Shown: positions 36,501 through 49,231 of the stretch, piece by piece
Layout: every line of letters begins with the position of its first letter
How positions within the stretch are numbered: the first letter of the stretch is position 1
Source: Trichoplax adhaerens
Lineage: Eukaryota; Placozoa; Uniplacotomia; Trichoplacea; Trichoplacidae
Reading direction: 5' to 3'
Assembly: GCF_000150275.1 (NCBI RefSeq)
Contig: NW_002060944.1
Location: forward strand, 3,228,229 to 3,292,228
DNA length: 64,000 bases
Position numbers and translations under genes: made by a program
Notes under the pieces: generated by a model
Told to the model about the DNA's origin: nothing
Databases searched by the model: none
What the model saw: the letters and a program-made list of their open reading frames with translations, nothing else

Positions 36501-39500
36501 CAATTTACTATTATACCTACTGTATGTTGTATTCTACCAATGCAATTAATATTCGATATCAATATTTGGTGTTGCTGCGATTTATAGTCTGTCGCAGATG
36601 GAATGAGTGATCAATTATCAAGTAAACGATGTACATTGAAAGAACTCTTAATCCTACCTATGCAAAGAGTTCTTCGATATCCACTCCTCGTATCGGTAAT
36701 AGGACTTTAAATATATTAATTATTATAAATAGTGTTTTTTGGATTGATTTCCCAATAAAATCATGAAATCAAACGTAGATTGACATTTAAATCAAAATTA
36801 TAGGAGTTAGTGAAATCTACGCCGTCATCTCATTCTGATTATGCAAATTTGCAGAATACATTAATGGTTTTGCAGGTAAATAAGTTCATGCTACTTTAAT
36901 TGTAAACATCATAATGACATTAGAATTATGTTGAATGGTAATATTCCTTCTTCCAAATATTTACAGGATATAGCCCATTGTATCAATGAAATTAAAAGAG
37001 ACAACGATGATTTATCTGTCCTTGATCAATTAAATTCCAGGTAAGACAAACTAAAATACTATAGTAACTATTCAACATTCGAAATTACTTACTTACCTTA
37101 CCTGATTTGTCATTGAAATCATTTTCATTTTAGCATCGTAAGAAGCCAAGAGGTGTGTATGCTCTTACAACAAATCTCTATGTTTACTTCATAAATAAAT
37201 TAATTTATTAATAACATCTATTAATTGAAATATAGGGAACTACTTTGCCTGACATTTTTGGAATAGGACGTCTAATTTCAGATGGTGACCTTAGCGTTAA
37301 AATCGTCGACGATAATAAGAAACCCCCAAAGTCGTATGTTAAGGAGATGCCTATTCTTATATATTAATGCTTAGAAATCATAAAGTCTTTGTCGGGTATT
37401 GTGCCTGTAACATACTCATGATAACTAATAATTGTCATTGTAGACGTTACTGCTTCCTGTTTGATTTAGCGCTACTTATTTGCAAGAAAATTGGCGTAAG
37501 TAACAGATAACGCATTTTAAAAGGAAGAGAAACCTTATTGTTGATTAATGGCATGGCGTATGTTTGTAGAATGATATGTATTCCTTAAAAGATGCATTAT
37601 GGATAACGGAATGTAATGTCGAAGAACCTAAACCTCAAGGAAGAAGTAAAAAGGTAGAGGTTTAGTGTTATTATTGTTTAAAAACTCTACATTCAAAATT
37701 AAATTTAAGATCCAAAATTAATCAATATTATTCGTATATAGCACTTGGTCATGTGGCAAATGCATTCCACTAATGAAAAAAGAGGTATATATGGCCACCT
37801 CAGAATCATTTACTCTTACTCGTATTTTACTAAAATATACACTTCGTAGGTCAAGAACTATGGCTATTTCAGGCCAAAAATGAAAGTGATAAGAAAAAAT
37901 GGATAAAACTCTTACAGAAGGCAAAGTATGTACATCCTTCAGCGTAAATAAACTGTATCTGTAATCCTGTAAATACGAGTATTATTATAAAAATCATGCC
38001 ACTAAATAATTAATTATGTCTTTTAAATTACAGGAGTAAAGCTTCACCTGATGACGCCAAGAATGGTAAAAACTGTACTTAAATTATTTCAGTATATGTG
38101 TATAATTTTTTGGTTGTAAAAATTTATTCAATTTTCATGCAGGAGGACATCAGTTTGAATATTGCACTGTTCCAGTATCCTCTGTATGTGAATATTGCGG
38201 AAAGTTGTTATGGTAATGAACAGTTTAAGTATTATTGAACGTGTATTCAGTGCAATGAAAATCAGCTCACTATAGGATAATCTATGTTTCTTTTATAGCG
38301 GAAGAGTATACCAAGGCTATCGCTGTAAAAGTATGTCTTTTATAATCTTATGTAATCCAATCTCAGCTTAGTTTATCTTGCAAAGTAAATCTGCAAATCT
38401 GTTAATCCTTATCTTTAAATTCTTCCTGATCTGAAGCAATAACTGTTTAAATATTTTATGTAGATTGTGGTGTCTTGAGCCATAGGGAATGCTTGTCAAA
38501 GGCAGTAATATGTTCCTATACAGCCAAAAGTTAGCCTTCTAAGATTGAGCTATGAATTCATTTATATGTTATTCTGTATCCATTTTAAATAACTTGATCA
38601 AACTTATAACCACTAATAGCTCCCATTGGACGAAGGTATTCATCGTCGGATGACAACGTATGTCAGCTATGAATGTGATACTTAGTAAGCAGAAAGAGTA
38701 CAAGCTAATAATAGTATGTCCGCAATCATAATATCAATTTATAGACTCTGGAGAGAAAAGCAGCAAACACCAGGTCTTCTATGGCTTTACCAGAATTACC
38801 ATCTCAGGTTAAACCTGCTACCGCACGCATCCGAGAAATACAGGTAACTTCATCTTACCAAGATATAAAGTACTATCTTTCTCGAATTGAAATTAACAAT
38901 TTCACTTTAAGTAATGGATGTTTCTCAAAAATTTTTTAGGCCCGTCCAATTCCAGAATTGTAAGTTTATGTGTATTTTTTTAATAGCGAAATTCAGTGGT
39001 AAAATTCATACAATTAATTAAAGATCTATTAATGAACCCGCTATTTCCTCAGGCCTGCAGAAGACAATTCTATAAACTCTTCTGAAAGTAAACGAATCCA
39101 GGTTTTAGAATCATATGATTGGTAATGATCTTATCGCAGATGATGCTTTCTTACGAAGCATTACATGATTACACTTTACAATGTGCTGCTGACGGAAACT
39201 TATTATTTATTATCAATTGTAACTAATGATAGGTTTGTTGGAAAGAAAGGACGCAACGACGTCAAATTTACTGGTATAAACCTAAACGGAATATTTGTTG
39301 TAAGAGAAAGTGAAAGACGTGTGGGAGAACTAACTCTTGATCTTCAGTAAATATTTTAATACTATATAACTAACGCTATTTGATATAAGTTTTAGAAATT
39401 CATAGAGATTATTTAAGACTTTTCCTGTAATTGTGCTTATTCAGATTTAAAGGTATCATAAAGCACATAAAAATAATGTACGAGAATGAAGAGTATTATC

Positions 39501-40372
39501 TGGTTGAAGTAAATCGGTTCAAAAGCTTACCTGTAAGATAGTAACAATGGTAATTTTATATTCTCGAATTTAGATAACGGTACCAAAATATTTGCTGTAT
39601 ATATACTCGTTTATAGGATTTGATCGAATACTACAAAAGTATATCGCTAAAGGAGAGTTTCCCGGAACTGAATACAAATTTAATAATGTCTTTTAAAGAA
39701 GCTCAAAATTTGAAAAACAATCGTAACATGCAAGGCAAATCAAGTAAATAGATCGAAATTTTTACTTCATGTTTCTGCCTATTAATTATGGTTATAATTT
39801 TATAATTTCTTTTGTATATAAATACGATATCAAAACAGTATCATAGGTATTATGCTTTTAAAGCTGCTTAGCAAGCCGTAACTTTGAAATAGCACTTAGC
39901 TTTCTATGAACATATTTTTTTAGAATTCGCTATCGCCCTATATAACTTTGATGCTGAAAATGAGCAAGAACTATCACTTAAGGTAAGATTATCGTCTGTC
40001 CCTTAAATTATATATTTTTACTTCAGATTTGTTGGTATCATTTTTAAATGGCAATAAATTTTATCACTGACAATATCTTAGATTAATGACAAGATTAAAT
40101 TAACAACTACTACGTGTACAGAGATTGGTTGGTTACATGGTGCATGCAACGGAAAGGTAGTATTATCTAATGCAAAAATTATTATTATAAATTGATATAC
40201 CGTTATTAGTAGATGTGCTCTCATACTTTACAGACTTTTATTGGCTCACTAGGCTATCTTAGCTAATCGAATTTAATTATCTTTTAATTTGTTATATTTT
40301 GTTCCTCAGACTGGTTTCTTTCCATCAAAGTACGTAGAAATTGAGTACTCTGATGATGAAAAATCTTCCTAA
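30518..40372 (+). CDS. VAV: Vav-type Rho/Rac guanine nucleotide exchange factor
   Basis: A complete model of 31 exons and 2400 bases: 799 codons plus stop, against about 845 in human VAV1. Exons: 30518-30751, 31928-32044, 33718-33776, 34826-34894, 35451-35547, 35771-35860, 35975-36043, 36124-36216, 36297-36356, 36437-36484, 36588-36695, 36804-36875, 36967-37040, 37134-37152, 37236-37333, 37444-37495, 37570-37645, 37850-37925, 38034-38065, 38143-38212, 38299-38330, 38464-38504, 38745-38843, 38940-38959, 39053-39121, 39233-39346, 39445-39532, 39617-39743, 39924-39982, 40082-40156 and 40310-40372. All phases agree. Domains by residue: CH 1-137, acidic Tyr region 138-192, DH 193-400 (LPMQRVLRYPLL), PH 403-510, C1 515-562 (H-x12-C-x2-C), Pro linker, SH2 623-720 (FVVRES with the phosphotyrosine-binding Arg), SH3 735-795 (ALYNF, FFPSKYVE). 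Vav proteins activate Rac/Rho below tyrosine-kinase receptors. Confidence 0.95.
34826..35547 (+). promoter_or_regulatory. VAV: Vav autoinhibitory acidic tyrosine segment (coding)
   Basis: Exons 34826-34894 and 35451-35547 encode about 55 residues rich in Asp and Glu, with five tyrosines in acidic settings (F-Y-D, D-I-Y-G, V-Y-D, V-Y-D-D, I-Y-D). In VAV1, three tyrosines in this region lock the DH domain until phosphorylated. The same control is inferred here. Confidence 0.8.
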
Positions 40373-42344
40373 CAAAAATTTGCATCAAATTTGTTTAAAT
40401 TTTGAAAATCTTTCATGTAGTGGAATATTTATATCCATGATAAATTGTTAATTTCGGTAATTGGATTCACAATGATTGGAAAGTAAATATCTTGCGTTCA
40501 GGTCTTAATATCTGTAAATATGTTAATGCAAAACTAGTGGTTAAGGCAGGATGCCAATTTTTAATTGTATATTTTTTTAGAAGATTTATCATATATTGAT
40601 GCCATAGTATACAGTATATACTACTGAAGTTCTTTCGGCATTATATCTTTAATTTATAACTGGTTATTTCATCCACAATATACAGAGATCAAAATATTGA
40701 GTTATAGTTGGTTGCATGAAGGTTTCTATTACTTCTATATTATAATAATATAGTATTTATTTTCAGCTACAAATTTCTTGAATTAGAGTAATAAGCTGCC
40801 AATTAATTTAAATGTTCTATTTTGGTTTGGCCTAGAAGAATGATTTTACAAGCTTACCATGAGTCATGACTTGAATTATGAATATAGAATTAAACGATGC
40901 ATCAGAATTGAATATGATATAATTGCTATGAAAAAGATGGAACTTTTTTGTTAAGCTCTGCTAATATTACCGATATTAGCCAGGAAAATTAAACAAACTT
41001 TCTTGAAAATGTTCTCAAGACGTTGCATTAATCTTTGACATACATGCTTTCATGATTTTCAAAATACTACATACATGAATTACGGGCATAAACGCACGTT
41101 TATCGTTAAATATAGAAAAAGTAGCCATTTTCGTTATGATGTTGTAAATCGTATTCAGTTATATATTCTTTTATAAATGCTAGCAATCCTCTTCTTCCAC
41201 TCTAAAATCCAAGAAACATCGTGATTCTTACGATTAGTACTCCTTATTTGATTTACAGTATTCAGTACTTTTCTTTAATCATTGAAACAAGGACTATTAA
41301 TAGCGCATACAGCCTGATTAAGGCATAGTTAGAGAAAAGCACTGAATACTGTAAACTAAATAAATTTTAGCTATTCTATGATTGTTAATGATACAGTAAA
41401 TGTATGCAAGTTTAACTTCCTTCGTAGTTACCTTAATCAACATTCTCTTTACATTTGTTGATAAATCCGATTCGGAGGGTGCAATAAAGTAAGAATTGAT
41501 ACCAACCGTGCGAACTAAATCATCTTCCTGGTTAAAAAGGATTAGAGAGAATTAAGTGCACAACATTTGCGTACATAGACGACTTGCACCATGATCTTCT
41601 AGTTTTATTGAAAATCGCAATATCAATGATTTCACCCTACTTTTAGAAATCGTTTTGTGCAGGATATTCGTATGGTATCCTGCATGGAGAAAAGTGGTTG
41701 ATTACTTTGAGCTTAATGATTTATACACAAATTGCTAGTTGCTTGAATGCATCGGAATCATCGTCTATGCTATACTATGTATGAATTTCAGCAGTAGCAA
41801 AGGAATAACCAAATTTTAAATTGTTTTGAAAAGAAATGTCGATGACATAGAGAGATAATACTAAAAGCATCAGTTAGCTAAAAATCACTTTTTTCACTAA
41901 TTTGAACGATTCTTAGTCATCATCAGCAAAATGATTCAATTGGAAGCGAAGTGTTCAAAACAATTCTTTACTAGTTCATCGAGACATTTAATTCTGTGGC
42001 AAATAATTTAAAACATAAATTAAACTACCATTTAGCACCCAAAAGTTGAATTGAATCAATGTGTTAATGTATTTTTTCAATTTGGCTTATGGCAATATTA
42101 TTATACGATTTGAGCGACACAAGCTGATCTACAGTAGACGTATACTATTATTGTAATGTATCATAAGAGTAATCAGAAATGCTGCTATGAAAGCATATTA
42201 TCATCCATAGGGTTAAGTACGTTTAGAAAATATTGATATACCGACGCTTTAAAAGCAACTATTATTTCGGATTAAGCTTCAAGCCATTTCCTAAAGGTTA
42301 CAGCTACTCCATTAAAAAACGCCAGTATTTTAATTGAAACTTAC
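40373..42344. other. 3' flank of vav and tail region of the minus-strand gene
   Basis: It should hold the vav 3' UTR and, on the minus strand, any remaining 3' exons of the gene at 42345-44023. I could not find an exon here that continues that gene in phase 0. Confidence 0.4.
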
Positions 42345-44023
42345 AGTAATAGCATATTCGACTTGATCAGGATGAGAAATTTCTCTTCGTTGGTAACCCA
42401 TCAGGAATGATTCTTTATAATAATCATTACGGTCCAATGTTGCTAATAATTCTCGAATAGTTATCTAGAATAAAGCGTAGATGAATCCGTGGAGAATTTA
42501 AATTAATTGTAATTATGAAAAATAAATTATCAGAAGATACCGTAGTCTACGAACTTTATAAACGTAATAAAAGTAATAATATATGGCTGAGCCTTGTCTT
42601 AAAAATGAATTTGTAACCATTTGAACCCCGAGAGATGCTAATACAATTCCCTACTTACAATCTCATCATATCGCTTTAATTGGTTGCAAATTCCCCTGAT
42701 CATTAACATTGTTATATCAGTCTCTGTTGAATTTTCAGATTTCAATAAGCCTTCAGGACAATCACATAAGCTGTATAGAATTTCTAGTTCTTCATGATGT
42801 AGCTACAGATTACGGAATAAAAAATGAAATCTGAATTTAATTTGCCCTGGTTGATGTTCTATAGCACGTATAATGCTAAAAACTATAATGAGTATACAGG
42901 TACGTCTATCAGGCATCCGCAAGCACCTCATAAAAAAATTTGTTATACATGCTCAGAATAAGACGAACCTCTCTCAAGACCATTTCGACATCCTTAACTC
43001 TATATCCTCGAATATGCTGTATTTGCCTGTGTGATCTGATTAATTCCTAAATGCGACGTTAATTGTAAGACGTATTAAAAATAAAGCTTGTACACAGTTT
43101 TCCATTGCAAGACTGTTTGCTATATTTGCGTATATGTGTACATTATTGAAAGTGAATATAAGTAAAGATAATTGTAGCTCTATAAATCTAAAGATTTCCG
43201 CTAAGATAGCAAAATAGCACAATGATCTATATGATAGCAGTGAAGCAAAGATATAGTATTAGGCTAATATATTTTAGCAACTTATATGCTGTAAGCGTTT
43301 TATTAACGCTTCCAAGAATGCTATCTGCAATCAAAAAACCTATTCCTGAAATGATTAGCTATTGGCATGAATGTATGTATTAAGCCCAGCAATATTAATG
43401 CTAAAAGCTCGAATACTTAGTATAAATGACTTCAATGAAAGTGTACTACTCTGGCGGTCTTTACTCTGAATTTAATACCATTTTCAGTGTGCAATATCTT
43501 AACCTATGGAAAAAATAGTATTAAATTCGGAGTATAGATTGTCAGAGGGGTGCTTCGTTATTGATATCATTTATGCCAAATTTCAGAATTGTCAGCATTA
43601 ATACAACTGGGCCTGATGTACATTACCTTGTGTAATTGATGTAATTTTGAGAGGAATTCACTATCCTTCTCAGAGTCGAAAGCTTTTGCTACCTGTTTGT
43701 CGATTGGTAAGTTAGACTTGAATGGAGTCGCGTACATAAACTATCATAATTTCTCATCACTTATAGCGTTAATATACGTACCCATCCACGAAATTTGATC
43801 AAATCATCTTGCATCATCTTGTATTAGCGTTTATAAATTGGCAAGCGAGAATAATTAACTTGATGGCATAAACTATTGAAATGGGAAAGAAATATGTAAC
43901 TACCACATCTTCTTTAGAATAGTTGATCCTGTCTATCAGTGCTCTGTAACTCTGACATCCTAAAAGATCCAAATCTTCTCGGCTCATCTTCAGAGGAAGT
44001 ATAATGGGAAAAAAATTGACCAT
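42345..44023 (-). CDS. Unidentified multi-exon protein, 3' end unresolved
   Basis: Five exons in transcript order: 43904-43987 (or from 44023), 43627-43692, 42927-43046, 42659-42802 and 42345-42464. Each has AG/GT borders, a length divisible by three and phase 0 at both ends, so they splice in one frame of about 178 codons from ATG at 43987. An in-frame ATG at 44023 adds 12 residues. The protein looks alpha-helical and charged, with no signal peptide or membrane segment (pieces: MSREDLDLLGCQSYRALID, QHIRGYRVKDVEMVLREVR, ICNQLKRYDEI, RELLATLDRNDYYKESFLMG). I do not recognise the family. The next exon downstream was not found. It is tandem with, and downstream of, the patatin-like gene. Confidence 0.6.
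43449..43547. mobile_element. Short inverted-repeat element (MITE-like)
   Basis: 43449-43478 and 43518-43547 form inverted arms matching at about 24 of 30 bases; the inner 17 bases (43462-43478 versus 43518-43534) differ at one position. The loop is about 39 bases. It lies in an intron of the unidentified minus-strand gene. A short non-autonomous DNA transposon or a plain hairpin would both fit. Confidence 0.5.
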
Positions 44024-44757
44024 TATGCCATAAGAATATAGTTAAGAGGGGTTAATAATATCAAAGTTAGCTAATAGTATCCCACGTCCTATCAAAATGT
44101 ATACTAACTATTTCTATTAATTTGTTCTCGACACTATCCATATGAAAATATATTTCCTCAATAACTCGGACTTTAGAATCATCCAGTTTTTGTAAAGCCT
44201 TTAGTTGATCAAATAAGAATTATTTCAGGCGTCATTTATTTATTTTTTCCAAGAGATGGGATATTTTAACAGTATGATGCTAATCCACTCATGGTGTGAA
44301 TTAAATTTTGAATACTAACTTGAATGAGATGACGAAAGGTTTGAATTGACTTTTGATATTCCAATCTCTTATTATATGCATCCATCCTATCATTAAAATA
44401 TCATTATTATATATGTACGCATATAAAGCTAAGAAAGTGATGAGATCTAAATTATGATAATATCGTATAATTTAAAGACAGGATCTAGCTTGAAGTAAGC
44501 TAGATGCTATTGCATTTCACTGTATCTTTAAAATATGGAAAAAACCTATTTTAATTTCAGTTAAAAATAAATAAGTCATATTGTAGCTGGATTAAACCAT
44601 CATTTCTTAGATTTCTAATAACTTAGTTATAATATAAAATATTTTTAAAGTAGTATCTTATTTTAAAATGGCGATGCATGATAATGATCGATTAGGTTTA
44701 CTACAATTGAATTACCGTATCCGGTAGCTTATAAAAATAAAAATAAATTGTTCATAT
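44024..44757. other. Spacer between unidentified gene and patatin-like gene
   Basis: AT-rich, with no exon seen. On the minus strand it should carry the patatin-like gene's 3' UTR and the promoter of the downstream gene. Confidence 0.5.
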
Positions 44758-47700
44758 TCAAGCATCAGACGATAAAGGAAGATTAGGAAGTAGTACTCGA
44801 TAGATATAATATCTAATAGCCTTTTCTTCTTGTTGTACCCACCTTTCATTAATAGCAGGCTGTCCTTTGGTTGAAACTGTGGGATAAGCATGTTGCAATT
44901 CTGATATAAGATTACTTTTAAAGGCGAAATTCTCCCGCTGCATTAATGATTGTTCGAATATTTCTGGTTCATCCTCTGAATACTAATAATAACGTAATTC
45001 TATTTTAATACTAGTTTGGGTGCAAGAAGCTTAATATTAATCAATGTAACCAGTTAAACATACTAGTAAAAACCCTAATGTTTTACTGTCTTGGCCAGGA
45101 ATACAACGAAATTTTGTATCGTGAGTATTTATTAATTTTTCATATTTTGCTTTATATTCAAATGTACTCTTTGGCTTGTCCATACAAAGCCACCAGCCTG
45201 CAACATTAGATTCCGATGGATCAATTTGACGAATAATTTCAAATAAAAGAACATTCGTTTTTTTTCTTATACAGATTTAGAAGTTCACATCCTCTAATTT
45301 TACACTAAAATCCTTATTTATTGAATTAGTTTTCCACTGGCAATATTCAACGTTCTTTACTCCGAGATGGAAAACAAAAGTTTCTCGCTATCTCAGTATT
45401 GGTCTAGGATTAATATCGATCATTTCCATACCGCAGTGTAAACGTATCTGTATTACTGCATGGCATATGCCGCAATATAAACGTTATTTAGCCATTTTAG
45501 TCTCTTAAATAGACGTAAGTGGCTGTCAAGAGAATCGAATAAGAAGTCATCTAATAGCTAAACTTGAAGTATCTAACACAAAATTCACCACCTACATTCA
45601 CTTATACTCTACAGTCTCTCCAAGCCATTTAATTAAATATTTAGAATATTTCATTACTACTGTAGGATTACTGTATAATTTATCAGAAAGAAAATCAAGG
45701 AACATTCTTTATCGTACACTATAATTATCTTACCGTCAAATGCATGTAAAGGATAGTTACATGTTAAGCCACCTTTAATATAGATATCCTCCATACTATC
45801 ACGTTTAGTACCTTGAGTTGGTGACGTTGAATGGTTGGATTTCTTACTTGGTTCAATTTGGTTAGGGATTATTAATTCGCCATTACAATACTTCAAGGCT
45901 ATACGCGTATTATTGTATACACGGGTTTCAGGACAGTTTACTTTTACTAACGATAGGATATAGCATGTTGATAAAATAGTAGAAAGCAACTTATACCTTG
46001 CGATGTCATGGACAGTTCAACAGCAACATGAATTGGAACGTTTGGTGTAGTCTTAGGATGAAAATATTGGACATCTAATCGATTTAAATTGGTTACTACC
46101 ACACATAATTGAACCTTAGTAGCACTATATAGCTGAAAAATAAAGAAATCAGTGAGTTAATTAAGCCATTTTAATAGCTATAAAATTTATTCATATTTAG
46201 CCAACCTATAAAAGCTATTTTACCTGTTTAAATGTTACTCCTCGACTACGGTCGTCCAATTTTCCCTGCAAAATAGGTCCATTTTGCAACTGATCTTTTA
46301 GGAAAATGGTTGCTTTTCGATGATTATTCCATCTGTTGGATCGTCGAATGATGGGCAAATCACGATATCCACTAGGTAGCTTCTTCTTTGTGCCTAATCA
46401 GTCATGATAATATTCATACTCTACTTTATCTGTCACTGGCAGAATGATAATTAGCTCATTAGCTAGATATTTTGTTAGCTTTCTATTTGCTTTACTTATT
46501 ACGTTAAAAACTACGAAAAATAAGAGCTCGAAGTCGATTAACAGGCTAAAGCCTACGTTCAGTATAAGTGTTTTGACATTATTTTTTGACGCGTCTCAGT
46601 CTATCTACGGGTATACAGTTCCGTCGATTTAATTTAATACCATTCGTTACAAAGGCAGTTTCTTAGAAATAACCTTTCTTGCGATTGCTTTCTAAACAGC
46701 TAATACTTAAGAGAGATCTATTTCTGGATAATTAATAGTAATCTCCACATTATCGTACAGACTTAGCAGGTGTATTTTCCAAAGTGGATAAACCCATCTA
46801 GATATCGTAAAAATGGAATAAATAGCTTCCGCTTTACCAAGATCACTCCATAATTTTATATTCTTACAGTAAATCTAGACTTTCTCCTTCTAAAGTAAAC
46901 CAATTTTCTTGATATCGCCAAGATACATTTTAATGGATAACTGCTAAAGTATTAAGGTCACTACCACAGTTTTAAATTGTTACGTAGAAATTCAGCCGAC
47001 ATACTATTTAGGGTTGATATATATGCATCTTAATATTGGTAGGTTATGACGGAAATTTCTAGATTGCCAAAATTACTCTATAATTTCAAGCTATCATTGT
47101 AAAATCTATAAAGTATTTTTTGTAAAGTGAGCAGATTTAAAATAGTGGAACTATAATGAAAATCACTAAGATACTTCATCTTTAAATCATTATAGCAGAA
47201 CACACATGCTATCCTGTCTGAGTAAATAAATATATCTAAATATTATCAAGTTATCATAAATTACTCCTAGATTTTTAAGAGTATTCCGTAATATCTAAGT
47301 AATCATCGCGAAATCTATCGGATAGTTTTCCCAAAGTAAATGCATCATAATAAAGCCAAGATAGAATAAATGACTGCTAGATTAAGTACTATCAAGTCTA
47401 CTGGACGTCGATGCCTGCGAATCGAACTTCATGGACTAAATTGAAGTAAATACAATTTACTGATGGCATAAATTACCCGAAATTAAGCTGTGTAAATGTC
47501 GATCATCTAAAATCTCCACAACGTTATCTAAATCATATCCAACGGCCAAGAGTGCTGCTAGCAAAGCACCGCTTCCAGTTCCGGCAAATCTTTTAACATT
47601 ATAAGCTTCGTTTGTAACTTTCCATAGCAGACCAATTTCACTTAACGCCTATATATCCAATGGAAGGAGATAAAAATGAATATTTAATTTCCTTTTTGCA

Positions 47701-49231
47701 TCCTATTTTTGACAGTGTAACCCTACATGAACCTGGTATGAATTATAAGATCAATAACAAAGTAAGGATTCGTTTCATAGTTAGCTTATTTCATCGATAT
47801 AGCAATTGCTCGGATCATAGTTACCATGTCGCATGTTAAGATTGAAATTAGTTCTGGTAGGGTAGTTAATAAAATAAAGAGAAATGGAAAATCCTAAGTA
47901 AATCTCTTTACGGTAATAACTCTACGTCGTATACGTGAAAGTATCAAAGGGAAAAGGAAACACCACAGCACTAAGGACGAGTATAAGGCTCAACTCCCAC
48001 TGCCTCATTCCATCTATAAAAATTCTATTTCAGGTCGATGAATAGTATTGTGGAATGTAAAATTAGCATAACCTACGCGATGAAATTCCAGCTACGTTTC
48101 TATGTAATGTATCATAAGATTAGCTAACGAAAAAAGGTTCTACAGTATATAACGGTATAAATAATGCATGCTTATATCTATCGACTAGATAATGTTACTC
48201 TACCAAAGATCACAGACATGATAGAACGATTGAATATAAGAAATGAATTCTATTTATAGTTGACATTTTCGTTCTAGGCATTTGCAATAAATGGTGTACT
48301 TTATTTATCCAATTACATTATATTGGCAAGAAAGGATTGCTAGATATTCTTAATCATAAGATCAAGATTGGTTTCTTCACTGGTAGCTATTCCTTCCAAA
48401 GCATAAGATTTCATTACAGAAACTACAGCGTACAGCGTAGAATAACGGAATTTGATCAAATGATGCATCTAAATGCATAATAGAAATAAATACGATGACA
48501 GTGCAGTGCCATGCTACTCTTCACTAGAACGCCTTCGCATAGCAATCTTTATCATGATAACTAAATTTAGGCTATAAAATAAACGCAAAATGTCGGTAAA
48601 AGAAATAATCTATTTTCAGAAAGGTAAGCTAAGACTAGAGACTACAGAAATTACTGTATATAGCGTAGAGTGGATGGAAATGAAAAGAATGATGATCTCA
48701 AAACAGAATAAAAATGAAGTAATTACTATTTACTAGAATGTCTCAGTACAACAATCTCTATTATTATAACTACTCTTCAATCTAAAATAAACATAAAATT
48801 TCGGCATAAAAATAGTCCATTTCCAGAAAGGTAAGGAGCGAAGACTCGGTTATAGCTCCATTTCATGAAATGATGAAAAAAATTAGTGTCGGATCAGATT
48901 TATCAATTCTAATTTAGAAGATGATTTATTTAGAACTTTTCAAAATCCTCACAAAGATTAGAAAAGGCTGTGGTCAAATGCCTTGATTTACATGCTCTTT
49001 GATATTATTTTACCTCTAGCGCACCAATATAGGCAATAACTTGATTTCCTCCACCACTAAAAACCAGGCCTTCAAGTCCATATTCTTCTCTGCTACTCAA
49101 TCGTGTTAAAGCTTGCCGTTTAATTATTTTCTCTTCTTCATCCCATTTCAAACGTAAGAGTTCACTATATTTATCAGCCATCCTTGAATTATTTAATAAA
49201 TAGCGCACCCTTTCTTTCTTATTCACGTTTA
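44758..49231 (-). CDS. Patatin-like phospholipase-fold protein, probably catalytically inactive
   Basis: Exons in transcript order: 49014-49231, 47477-47648, 46224-46393, 45997-46132, 45734-45946, about 45064-45265 and 44758-44982 (stop TGA). The patatin fold is shown by GLVFSGGGNQVIAYIGALE (the oxyanion G-G-G-N), the elbow FAGTGSGALLAALLAVGYD, the central CVVVTNLNRLDVQYF and VPIHVAVELSMTS segments, and DIYIKGGLTCNYPLHAFD near the end. Active patatins have G-x-S-x-G and D-G-G/A. Here the elbow reads G-T-G-S-G, with Gly where the serine nucleophile is expected, and the dyad Asp is Lys (K-G-G). Phases agree except between 45734 and 45265, so a short exon is missing there or another donor is used. 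The first exon is open upstream of its first ATG (49181) to an acceptor, so a 5' exon may exist. Confidence 0.8.
46690..47400. repeat. Degenerate tandem repeats in patatin-like intron
   Basis: Recurring blocks on the + strand, such as ACTCCATAATTT/ACTCTATAATTT, AAATCTA, AAAGTAAA/AAAGTGGA and CGCCAAGATA/AGCCAAGATAG, return at irregular spacings over about 700 bases. The intron is 47477 down to 46393 on the minus strand. Confidence 0.45.
48533..48855. repeat. Diverged direct repeat, about 198-bp spacing
   Basis: Block 48533-48650 (ACTAGAACG ... CAGAAAGGTAAG) returns at 48731-48850 (ACTAGAATG ... CAGAAAGGTAAG). Shared words include AATCT(T)TAT, AAAATAAAC, AAAAT(G/T)TCGG and CAGAAAGGTAAG. It lies in the first intron of the patatin-like gene. 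Confidence 0.6.
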
